Source of the DNA: DASUMP01 sp036277635
GTDB lineage: Bacteria > Actinomycetota > Acidimicrobiia > IMCC26256 > PALSA-610
NCBI GenBank assembly: GCA_036277635.1
Contig: DASUMP010000084.1
Location: 1-5,025, forward strand
Reading direction: 5' to 3'
DNA: 5,025 nt
Shown: positions 1-5,025 of the stretch, piece by piece
Numbering within the stretch: the stretch's first letter is position 1
Layout of the letters: the number at the start of each line of letters is the position of its first letter
The notes under the pieces: model-generated
Database searches by the model: none
Seen by the model: the letters and a program-made list of their open reading frames with translations, nothing else
Told to the model about the DNA's origin: nothing
Position numbers and translations under genes: made by a program

Positions 1-185
1 CGGGAGATCGTGTAGAGATGCTCGGCGTCGCCGGGTTCGGCGAGGGCGGCGCAGGTGCGGTCGACGTGCTCGACGAGGAGCGCGTCGTCGGCCTCGACCG
101 CGAAGTCCCACCCCAGGGCGCGGAAGCGACCGCTGCGGTGCTGCGCACCGGTGACCCCGCGGACGTCGCTCGGCGCGCCTCCCAT
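1..185 (-). CDS. N-terminal fragment of a hypothetical protein, possibly HPr-kinase-like
   Basis: This is the first 61 codons of a minus-strand gene whose remainder lies beyond the left edge. The ATG is at 185-183, and the frame is closed upstream by a TAG at 200-198 with no other start between, so the start is well constrained. The visible protein has a short polar leader, then a segment around residues 20-31 (GRFRALGWDFAVEADD), an acidic helix-like stretch (LLVEHVDRTCAALAEPGD) and the beginning of a strand (HLYTIS). This strand-helix-strand opening, with a short hydrophobic strand followed by 'DD.LL...V', recalls N-termini of HprK-related kinases of actinobacterial accessory clusters. The P-loop that would prove it is outside the window, so the family is a guess from memory. 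No strong Shine-Dalgarno precedes the ATG. It is divergent from the aminotransferase/kinase-fold pair and may share its promoter region. Coding status is likely; function is uncertain. Confidence 0.55.
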   Translation of the reverse strand, partial: MGGAPSDVRGVTGAQHRSGRFRALGWDFAVEADDALLVEHVDRTCAALAEPGDAEHLYTIS

Positions 186-303
186 CGGCCCGCAAGCCTA
201 CGCCCCGGTGCGCGGTGGGCTGTCAGGCGCCCACGGTGCGTGGTCTCGGCGGAGCGGTAGACAACTCGGGCGCGGCCGGTGACCGGAGCGCCCGGGAGGC
301 AGG
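186..303. promoter_or_regulatory. Divergent intergenic region with weak promoter-like elements
   Basis: This 118-base gap separates the minus-strand fragment from the plus-strand aminotransferase and must hold the start signals for both. On the minus strand, CTGACA (226-221) is a good -35 match and TAGGCT (200-195) fits TANNNT. The spacer is 20 bases, longer than usual, and transcription from this -10 would start only a few bases before the ATG at 185, giving an almost leaderless message. On the plus strand, GGGAGG (294-299) lies 4 bases before the ATG at 304 and serves as the ribosome-binding site. TAGACA (258-263) is a poor -10 candidate with no convincing -35. No operator repeat is evident. 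Confidence 0.3.
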
Positions 304-1521
304 ATGACCGAGAACCCACAGCCGTACGCGACGCGGGCCGACACCGAGGCGGCGTTCGCGGCGCGCGTGAACCGCGGCAAGGTCGACACGTTCCGAGCGC
401 TCGGGATCGAGCTCGTGATGGGCGCCCGCGAGGGCGCCCGCTTCCAGGACGCGTACTCCGGCGCGTGGTACTGGAACTGCCACTGCAACGGCGGCGTGTT
501 CAACCTCGGTCACCGCAACGCGCGGGTCGTCGCCGCGGTGCGCGACGCGCTCGACCACCTCGACGTCGGCAACCACCACCTCGTGTCGGGGTGGCGCGCC
601 CGGCTCGCCGAGCAGCTCGCGGCGACGACCGGCGATCGACTCCCGGCGGCGGTGTTCGGCGTGTCGGGCGGCGAAGCGGTCGACCTCGCACTCAAGCTCG
701 CGCGCGGCGTCACCGGTCGACGCACCATCGTCTCCGCGGTCGGCGGCTACCACGGCCACACCGGTCTCGCGCTCGCGACCGGCGAGGCCGAGTACCGCGA
801 CCCGTTCGGTCCGAACCTCCCCCACTTCACACAGGTTGCCTTCGACGACCTCGACGCGCTGCGCGCCACCGTCGACGACGACACGGCCGCGGTGATCATC
901 GAGTCGATCCCGGCGACCCTCGGCTTCCCGCTCCCCTCCCCCGGCTACCTGCGCGCGGTCGGCGAGCTGTGCCGTGAGCGCGGCGCGCTGTTCGTGCTCG
1001 ACGAAGTGCAGACCGGCCTCGGCCGTACTGGCACGGTGTGGTCGTACGAGCAGGACGACGCCGATCCCGACATGGTGATCACCGGGAAGGGTCTGAGCGG
1101 CGGCGTGTACCCCATCACCGCGACCATGATGCGCGCCGAGCTCCACGCGTTCTTCGACGCGCACCCGTTCGTGCACGTCAGCACCTTCGGCGGCGCCGAG
1201 CTCGGCTGCGTCGCGGCGAGCACGGTGCTCGACATCACCACCGAGCCCGGGTTCCTCGCGCGCGTGCGCGAGCTGGGAGCGCGCTTCGAGGCCGGCTTCG
1301 CGGGGCTGCCGTTCGCGCTGCGCCGGCGCGGGCTGACGATGGGGCTCCAGTTCCCGAACGCGGGCGACGGGATCTCCGCCGCCGGCGCCCTCATCGGCGC
1401 CGGGATCTTCGCGGTGTTCGCGAACCACGACACGTCGGTGGTCCAGTTCAAGCCGCCGCTCGTGATCGACGACGACGAGGCCGAGCAGATCATCGCGATC
1501 GTGCGGGCGACGTTCGGGTGA
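304..1521 (+). CDS. Class III (fold type I) PLP-dependent aminotransferase
   Basis: This 405-residue protein has the length and motif order of class III aminotransferases (the acetylornithine, GABA and glutamate-semialdehyde groups), which move an amino group between an amine or amino acid and a keto acid using pyridoxal phosphate. The phosphate-loop motif is SGGEAVDLALKLAR (residues 121-134), where most relatives have SGTEA. YHG (149-151) stacks on the cofactor. VLDEVQTGLGRTG (231-243) supplies Asp233 for the pyridine nitrogen. ITGKGLSGGVYP (259-270) carries the Schiff-base Lys262. STFGG (293-297) matches the second phosphate-binding loop. The usual E-P-(I/V)-x-G segment after Glu200 is replaced by ESIPATLGFPLPSPGY, and the C-terminal R-x-x-PPL motif reads QFKPPL (381-386), so the substrate is probably not that of the textbook members. 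The ATG has GGGAGG 4 bases upstream. Its stop is 4 bases before the next gene, so the two are probably co-transcribed. Family is confident; substrate is unknown. Confidence 0.93.
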   Translation: MTENPQPYATRADTEAAFAARVNRGKVDTFRALGIELVMGAREGARFQDAYSGAWYWNCHCNGGVFNLGHRNARVVAAVRDALDHLDVGNHHLVSGWRARLAEQLAATTGDRLPAAVFGVSGGEAVDLALKLARGVTGRRTIVSAVGGYHGHTGLALATGEAEYRDPFGPNLPHFTQVAFDDLDALRATVDDDTAAVIIESIPATLGFPLPSPGYLRAVGELCRERGALFVLDEVQTGLGRTGTVWSYEQDDADPDMVITGKGLSGGVYPITATMMRAELHAFFDAHPFVHVSTFGGAELGCVAASTVLDITTEPGFLARVRELGARFEAGFAGLPFALRRRGLTMGLQFPNAGDGISAAGALIGAGIFAVFANHDTSVVQFKPPLVIDDDEAEQIIAIVRATFG

Positions 1522-1525
1522 CCGT

Positions 1526-2407
1526 GTGATCGATCACGACGAGCTCGTCGCGCTCGAACGACGCGTCGGCGACGCGCTCGCGCGCGACGACGATTCCGGG
1601 CTGCGCGTGCTCGGCTACGGCGAGATCACCGTCGTGCTCGGGTGGCCGGCGGACGATCCGGCCCACGCGTGCAAGCGCCTCCCCGTCTTCGCGACGCGCG
1701 CCGCGTTCGACGCGTACGCGACCGTGCACCGCGAGTACCTCGAGCACCTCGACGCGTGCGGCGTGCGCGTCGTGCCGACGATGCTGCACGCGCTCGAACA
1801 GCCCGGCGGCACGGTCATCGGCTACTGCGTGCAACCGATCCTGCCCGCGGAGACGCTGCTGCCGAACGTGCTGCGGGCGCACGATCCGAGCGCCGGGCAC
1901 CCGGCGTTCGCGGCGATCGTCGACGCGGTGCTCGCCGCGACCGGTCCCCGCGTCGGGCTCGACGCACAGGTCGCGAACTGGGCCTGGCACGACGGCGCGC
2001 TGTCGTACTTCGACGTGACGACGCCGATGCAGCTCGACGTCGCCGGGCGGCCGTTGCTCGACCTCGGCGTGTTCCTCGCCCCGTTCCCGTGGCCGCTGCG
2101 GGCGCCGATCCGGCGCTTCGTCCTCCCCGACGTGCTCGCCCGGTTCACCCGGCCCCGCGACGTGCTCGTCGACCTCGCGGGGAACCTGCTGAAGGAGCGG
2201 CTCGACGACTGGCTGCCCACGGCGCTGGTGGCGGCGAACGCGCAGGTCGCGCCGCCGATCACCGAGCCCGAGGTCAGGCGCTTCTACGCGCAGGACGCTC
2301 GGCTCTGGGCGGCGATGCTGCGGCTGCGGCGCATCGACCGCGCGTGGCAGCGGCGGGTGCGCCGGCGGCCGTATCCCTTCCTCCTCCCGGGCCGGATCGA
2401 GCGGTGA
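1526..2407 (+). CDS. Kinase/phosphotransferase-fold protein of unknown function (DUF6206-like)
   Basis: This 293-residue protein starts at a GTG four bases after the aminotransferase stop; no clear Shine-Dalgarno is present, so it probably depends on translational coupling. It has no named function that I recognise and may belong to the actinobacterial family called DUF6206, recalled from memory. The key positions of the protein-kinase/aminoglycoside-phosphotransferase fold can be traced: a glycine-containing loop VLGYGEITVVLGW (28-40); a lysine in ACKRLP (Lys50) at the nucleotide-binding strand; Glu70 or Glu73 in the following helix as its partner; a catalytic-loop-like GLDAQVANW with Asp146 and Asn151 five residues apart, as in kinase HRDxxxxN; and a metal-binding Asp163 in YFDVTTP, 12 residues later. 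The tail (265-293) is rich in arginine. An active small-molecule or protein kinase is therefore plausible. Pairing with an aminotransferase suggests the two modify one metabolite. Coding status is firm; fold is inferred; activity is untested. Confidence 0.85.
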   Translation: MIDHDELVALERRVGDALARDDDSGLRVLGYGEITVVLGWPADDPAHACKRLPVFATRAAFDAYATVHREYLEHLDACGVRVVPTMLHALEQPGGTVIGYCVQPILPAETLLPNVLRAHDPSAGHPAFAAIVDAVLAATGPRVGLDAQVANWAWHDGALSYFDVTTPMQLDVAGRPLLDLGVFLAPFPWPLRAPIRRFVLPDVLARFTRPRDVLVDLAGNLLKERLDDWLPTALVAANAQVAPPITEPEVRRFYAQDARLWAAMLRLRRIDRAWQRRVRRRPYPFLLPGRIER

Positions 2408-2428
2408 CCCAAAGCTGACTGCCGGACT

Positions 2429-2442
2429 CGGGAAAATTTCCG
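2429..2442. promoter_or_regulatory. AT-cored imperfect palindrome, candidate operator of the sulfur operon
   Basis: CGGGAAAATTTCCG is a near-palindrome in an otherwise GC-rich gap. The inner arms GGAAA and TTTCC (2431-2435 and 2437-2441) are perfect around a single central A. It lies about 47-60 bases upstream of the predicted transcription start at 2489, just above the -35 region, a position typical of activator sites. No regulator can be named from the sequence. As an RNA hairpin it would have almost no loop and no U-tract, so a terminator for the preceding gene is less likely than a protein-binding site. Confidence 0.3.
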
Positions 2443-2451
2443 ACCGTTTCA

Positions 2452-2489
2452 CTGGTATTTCAGCCCGGGAGTCGGTATCGTCCGCACCG
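2452..2489 (+). promoter_or_regulatory. Predicted promoter of the sulfite reductase operon, giving a leaderless message
   Basis: TATCGT (2476-2481) fits the actinobacterial -10 consensus TANNNT. It is followed by exactly 7 bases (CCGCACC) and then the GTG at 2489, so transcription would begin at or next to the first base of the leader-peptide start codon. A weak -35 candidate is CTGGTA (2452-2457), three of six matches to TTGACA, with an 18-base spacer. Leaderless starts of this form are common in Actinobacteria, including for Cys-containing leader peptides. There is no Shine-Dalgarno before the GTG, which is consistent. Predicted from sequence only. Confidence 0.5.
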
Positions 2490-2590
2490 TGATCCGGGCC
2501 CGGGGCGCCGCCTCCATCTCGCAGGGTCGCACCCCCCACGAGGTGCGCGACGAGCTGTGTCGCCGCGCCTCGAGCTGCACCGGTCGCTGA
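2489..2590 (+). CDS. Putative cysteine-responsive leader peptide upstream of sulfite reductase
   Basis: This is a 33-codon ORF starting with GTG and ending at TGA (2588-2590). The first half is unremarkable. The second half reads PHEVRDELCRRASSCTGR, with Cys24 (TGT, 2558-2560) and Cys30 (TGC, 2576-2578) close to the end. The pattern D-x-L-C-R-x-A-S-x-C resembles the short 'putative leader peptides' (core RHVDLCRVASAIC-like) that precede sulfate, sulfite and cysteine genes in many Actinobacteria, recalled from family knowledge. In mycobacteria, Cys-rich leader peptides of this type are leaderless and couple ribosome stalling at Cys codons to expression of the sulfur genes downstream. Here the GTG coincides with the predicted transcription start, and the next genes are a 51-residue ORF, sulfite reductase and cysH. 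The peptide itself probably has no function beyond sensing charged tRNA-Cys. Being so short it could be a chance ORF, but position, Cys codons, motif and promoter all agree. Confidence 0.65.
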   Translation: MIRARGAASISQGRTPHEVRDELCRRASSCTGR

Positions 2591-2641
2591 GCGCTTCGCC
2601 CGGCCGGCGCGTCCCGCCCGCCGTCCGCTCTGTCGAGGTGC
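2576..2641 (+). promoter_or_regulatory. Possible attenuator: Cys-codon segment pairing with a Shine-Dalgarno
   Basis: GCACC (2577-2581) overlaps the second Cys codon of the leader peptide and is complementary to GGTGC (2637-2641), which overlaps GAGGTG, the ribosome-binding site of the 51-residue ORF at 2649. Pairing would hide that site, and a ribosome on the Cys codon would disrupt it. Between them is a small hairpin, CGCC/GGCG with a five-base loop (2597-2609). The pairing is only five bases, which in GC-rich DNA can arise by chance. No U-tract follows any stem, so a translational rather than a terminator-based mechanism is favoured. Confidence 0.3.
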
Positions 2642-2648
2642 TCGCCCG

Positions 2649-2804
2649 ATGACCGTCGCCGCCCGTTCCGACCAGCCTTCCCAGCCCGCCCCGGCGGTGC
2701 GGCGCGGTCTCGTGGCCCGGCTCGCCGCCCGCGTGGCCGACGCGGTCGGCTCCGCCGAAGCCCGCGCGTGGGGCACCGACACACCACGCCCCCAGGGGAG
2801 CTGA
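2649..2804 (+). CDS. Small 51-residue protein of unknown function, coupled to sulfite reductase
   Basis: This ATG-to-TGA ORF of 51 codons fills the space between the leader peptide and the sulfite reductase and ends one base before the reductase ATG. It has a plausible Shine-Dalgarno, GAGGTG (2635-2640), 8 bases before the ATG. The reductase's own ribosome-binding site (GGGGAG, 2795-2800) lies in its last codons, so translation of the two is probably coupled. The protein begins with a polar, proline-rich stretch (residues 7-16), then a likely amphipathic helix VRRGLVARLAARVADAVGSA (17-36), and ends in a proline-containing tail. It has no cysteine, no signal peptide and no membrane segment. 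I do not recognise a family. It could be a small accessory protein of the reductase or merely a translated spacer that relays leader control to the reductase. Codon use is GC3-rich like its neighbours. Confidence 0.5.
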   Translation: MTVAARSDQPSQPAPAVRRGLVARLAARVADAVGSAEARAWGTDTPRPQGS

Positions 2805-2805
2805 C

Positions 2806-4587
2806 ATGGCGATCGATCTGCGCGAGCTCACGACCCGCACCCTCGAGCCCGAAGTCGCCGACGAGCTCGACACCTTCGACGCCACCGTCGCCGAGTACCT
2901 CGCGGGCAGTCTCGACGAAGACGTGTTCCGCGTGTTCCGTCTGAACAACGGCGTCTACGGCCAGCGCCAGGGCGGCCACAACCAGATGGTGCGGGTGAAG
3001 ATCCCGTACGGGAAGGTCACGCCCGAACAGCTCGAGGTGCTCGCGTACATCGCCGAGACCTACTCGCGAGGGTGGGGTCACCTCACCACGCGCCAGAACG
3101 TGCAGTTCCACTTCGTGCAGCTCGAACAGGCGGGTGAGGTGCTGCGCCTCCTCGCGTCGGTCGGCATGACGTCGCGCGAAGCGTGCGGCGACACCGTCCG
3201 CAACGTCGTCGGCTGCCACCTCGCCGGCGCGTGCCCCTACGAGGTGCTCGACATCACGCCGTGGGCCGACGCGACCGCCGAGTACCTCCTGCGCCACCCG
3301 TACGCGCAGCGGCTGCCGCGCAAGTTCAAGATCAACTTCTCGGGCTGCGCGACCGACTGCGGCCAGGCGATGTTCAACGACGTCGGCGTGGTCGCGGTGA
3401 GCCGCCCGCGCGCCGACGGCACGGTCGAGCCGGGCTTCCGCGTGTTCCTCGCCGGCGGCCTCGGTGCGAACCCGCACCCCGCGCAGGCGCTCGAAGAGTT
3501 CACGAGCCGCGACGACCTCATGGCCACCGTCGAAGCGATCCTCCGCACGTTCGACCACTACGGCAACCGCGACAACAAGCTGCGGGCGCGGCTGAAGTGG
3601 CTCGTCGACACGATGGGGATCGACGAGCTGCGGGCGCGCATCATCAAGGAGCGCAAGTTCCTGCGCGCGTCGAGTGATTGGCCCGGTGGGCTGCCCGAGC
3701 GGGTGCGCGTCGACGGCGACGCTCCCGCCGGTGTGGGCGACCTCTCCCCCGCCGACGGATCGGTCGCCGTGCAGCTGCTGTCGAGCGACCCGTTCAAGCG
3801 GTGGGAGCAGGCGAACATCGTGCGCGGCGTCGCGCGCGGCACGGTCAGCGCGTACGCGTACTGCCGGCTCGGCGACATCACCACCGAGCAGTTCCGCGCC
3901 CTCGCCGACATCCAGCGCGACTTCAACCTCGACATCCGCATCACGAGCCGCCAGAACTTCGTGCTGCGCGATCTCACCGAGGCCGACATCCGCCCGCTCT
4001 ACGACCGCCTCGACGAGATCGGGATGGCCGACGCGGGCGCCGAGCTCGCACGCGACGTCGTGGCCTGCCCCGGCGCCGACACGTGCAACCTCGCCGTCAC
4101 CCAGTCGCGCGGCCTCGCCGACGACATCGGCAGCGCGCTCGAAGACGCGGGCCTCGCCGAGGTCGGCGGCGTGCGCGTGAACATCTCGGGCTGCACGAAC
4201 TCGTGCGGTCAGCACCACATCTCCGACATCGGGTTCTTCGGGCTCGAACGGCGCGCCCACGGCCGCGCCGCACCCGGCTACCAGATGCTGCTCGGCGGTC
4301 GCCTCGGCGACATGGAGGTCGAGTTCGGCGACAAGGCCGCGAAGCTGCCCGCGAAGCGGGCGTCGGAAGCGGTCGTGCGCGTCGTGAGCCGGTTCGCCGG
4401 CGAGCGCGAAGCGGGCGAGACGTTCTCGCAGTGGCTCGGGCGCGCCGGGGGCGCGGCCGAGGTCGGCAAGGGTCTCGTCGACCTCGACGAGTTCCCCACC
4501 CCCGACGAAGCCCCCGACTTCTACGTCGACTTCGGCGAGACCGGTCCGTACGTGAAGGAAGTCGGCGACAGCGAGTGCGCGACATGA
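2806..4587 (+). CDS. sir: Assimilatory sulfite (nitrite/sulfite) reductase, siroheme and [4Fe-4S]
   Basis: This 593-residue cytoplasmic enzyme reduces sulfite to sulfide with six electrons, probably from ferredoxin since no flavin domain is present. It shows the two-fold repeat of the family. Half one has a ferredoxin-like domain with GVYGQRQ (49-55) and LTTRQNVQF (93-101), then RNVVGCHLAGAC (132-143) and LPRKFKINFSGCATDC (170-185). Half two has ITSRQNFVL (379-387), CPGADTC (421-427) and SGCTNSC (461-467). Cys421, 427, 463 and 467 form the classical C-x5-C...C-x3-C cluster and siroheme ligand set. Arg96, Arg132, Lys173 and Lys175 match the sulfite-binding basic residues of E. coli CysI. Unusually, half one also has a full set (Cys137, 143, 181, 185). 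The C-terminus (SECAT) resembles the GECA ending seen in relatives. GGGGAG lies 5 bases before the ATG. It overlaps cysH by four bases (ATGA), which, with the leader peptide, favours sulfite over nitrite as substrate. Confidence 0.93.
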   Translation: MAIDLRELTTRTLEPEVADELDTFDATVAEYLAGSLDEDVFRVFRLNNGVYGQRQGGHNQMVRVKIPYGKVTPEQLEVLAYIAETYSRGWGHLTTRQNVQFHFVQLEQAGEVLRLLASVGMTSREACGDTVRNVVGCHLAGACPYEVLDITPWADATAEYLLRHPYAQRLPRKFKINFSGCATDCGQAMFNDVGVVAVSRPRADGTVEPGFRVFLAGGLGANPHPAQALEEFTSRDDLMATVEAILRTFDHYGNRDNKLRARLKWLVDTMGIDELRARIIKERKFLRASSDWPGGLPERVRVDGDAPAGVGDLSPADGSVAVQLLSSDPFKRWEQANIVRGVARGTVSAYAYCRLGDITTEQFRALADIQRDFNLDIRITSRQNFVLRDLTEADIRPLYDRLDEIGMADAGAELARDVVACPGADTCNLAVTQSRGLADDIGSALEDAGLAEVGGVRVNISGCTNSCGQHHISDIGFFGLERRAHGRAAPGYQMLLGGRLGDMEVEFGDKAAKLPAKRASEAVVRVVSRFAGEREAGETFSQWLGRAGGAAEVGKGLVDLDEFPTPDEAPDFYVDFGETGPYVKEVGDSECAT

Positions 4588-5025
4588 CCCAGCTCGACTC
4601 CGTGTCGCGGCCACTCGTCGACATCGACCTGGCCGAGCTGCGCGCGGTCTCCGAAGCGCTCGAGCGCAAGCCGGCGTCGGCCGCGATCCGCTGGGCCGTC
4701 GACCGCTTCGGCGACGGCGTGGTGCTCGCCGCGTCGTTCCAGGACTGCGTCCTGCTCGACGTCGCCGTGCGTGTGGTGCCCGACATCGAGGTCGTATTCC
4801 TCGACACCCAGTACCACTTCGCCGAGACGCTCGACTACGTCGAGCAGGTGCGGGCGCGCTACGACCTCAACCTGCGCGTGATGGAACCGCTCGTCGAGCC
4901 CGACGAGCTCTGGAAGATCGACACCGACGAGTGCTGCACGCTGCGCAAGGTCGAGCCGCTCGCACGGGCGCTCGAGGGCCGCAGCGCGTGGATGACCGGC
5001 GTCCGTCGCTCCGAGGCGCCGACCC
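4584..5025 (+). CDS. cysH: Adenylylsulfate (APS) reductase CysH, N-terminal part
   Basis: The first 147 residues are present; the rest lies beyond the right edge. CysH reduces adenylylsulfate (or PAPS) to sulfite, the substrate of the reductase encoded just upstream. The adenylyl-sulfate PP-loop region reads AASFQDCVLLD (49-59), where many relatives have TSFGAED. VVFLDTQYHFAETLDYV (70-86) is the strongly conserved strand and helix. ECCTLRKVEPL (116-126) carries the tandem Cys117-Cys118 that, with a later CxxC outside the window, bind a [4Fe-4S] cluster. WMTGVRRSEAPT (136-147) is the substrate Arg motif. The tandem cysteines mark the plant-type/bacterial APS reductase group (EC 1.8.4.10) rather than the cluster-free PAPS reductase of E. 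coli. The catalytic C-terminal Cys and reductant (thioredoxin) cannot be seen. The ATG overlaps the upstream stop as ATGA, indicating translational coupling in one operon. Confidence 0.93.
   Translation, partial: MTQLDSVSRPLVDIDLAELRAVSEALERKPASAAIRWAVDRFGDGVVLAASFQDCVLLDVAVRVVPDIEVVFLDTQYHFAETLDYVEQVRARYDLNLRVMEPLVEPDELWKIDTDECCTLRKVEPLARALEGRSAWMTGVRRSEAPT

Noticed and set aside
18..260. Plus-strand frame of 80 codons at the left edge
   Set aside because: Overlaps the better supported minus-strand N-terminus and runs on past its start into the intergenic region; no ribosome-binding site or domain.
223..1428. Open frame of 401 codons on the minus strand opposite the aminotransferase
   Set aside because: Shadow of the aminotransferase, whose catalytic motifs are unmistakable on the plus strand.
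1642..2418. Plus-strand frame of 258 codons overlapping the kinase-fold gene
   Set aside because: Almost wholly Arg, Ala and Pro, the usual product of an out-of-frame GC-rich gene.
2597..2609. CGCC/GGCG hairpin as an intrinsic terminator within the leader region
   Set aside because: Only a 4-bp stem and no U-tract; such stems are frequent in this composition.
1490..2782. Open frame of 430 codons on the minus strand spanning the kinase-fold gene and the sulfur leader region
   Set aside because: Arg/Glu/His-rich low-complexity product crossing a gene, a promoter region and another ORF; no start signal and no domain.
2449..4614. Open frame of 721 codons on the minus strand opposite the sulfite reductase
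   Set aside because: It is the mirror of the highly conserved plus-strand sulfite reductase; the translation is low-complexity (V, A, R, E, D rich) with no recognisable domain. Long antisense frames are expected at this GC content.
1..5025. tRNA, rRNA, CRISPR array, insertion sequence or attachment site
   Set aside because: No cloverleaf, rRNA-like segment, regularly spaced repeats, transposase or terminal inverted repeats were seen on either strand.

Overview
The window is very GC-rich, with almost every third codon position G or C and frequent GTG starts. It encodes an assimilatory sulfite reductase and a CysH of the kind found in Actinobacteria. The most likely source is a high-GC actinobacterium, possibly of the Acidimicrobiia; that placement is inferred from the proteins and base composition, not from a marker gene.

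Left part (1-2407). A truncated gene runs off the left edge on the minus strand (1-185) and may be the N-terminus of an HPr-kinase-like protein. Diverging from it across a 118-base gap is a plus-strand pair: a class III (fold type I) PLP-dependent aminotransferase (304-1521) and, 4 bases later, a 293-residue protein (1526-2407). The second protein has the arrangement of key residues of the protein-kinase/aminoglycoside-phosphotransferase fold. The pathway is unknown. The layout suggests a small-molecule or cofactor-type cassette combining transamination with phosphoryl transfer.

Middle (2408-2805). This 398-base gap is the regulatory region of the sulfur operon. It holds an AT-rich imperfect palindrome, a promoter-like element, and a 33-codon ORF whose GTG start sits where transcription would begin. 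That ORF ends in ELCRRASSCTGR, resembling the Cys-containing leader peptides that precede sulfur-assimilation operons in Actinobacteria. A 51-codon ORF with its own Shine-Dalgarno then fills the rest of the gap and ends 1 base before the reductase start.

Right part (2806-5025). A 593-residue siroheme/[4Fe-4S] sulfite (or nitrite) reductase overlaps by 4 bases the start of cysH, a [4Fe-4S] adenylylsulfate reductase cut by the right edge. Together they carry out the last two reductions of sulfate assimilation: APS to sulfite to sulfide. The leader peptide would let expression respond to cysteine supply. The most notable points are the probable cysteine-sensing leader, the unannotated 51-residue ORF coupled to the reductase, a complete set of cluster-type cysteines in both halves of the reductase, and the uncharacterised aminotransferase/kinase-fold pair.
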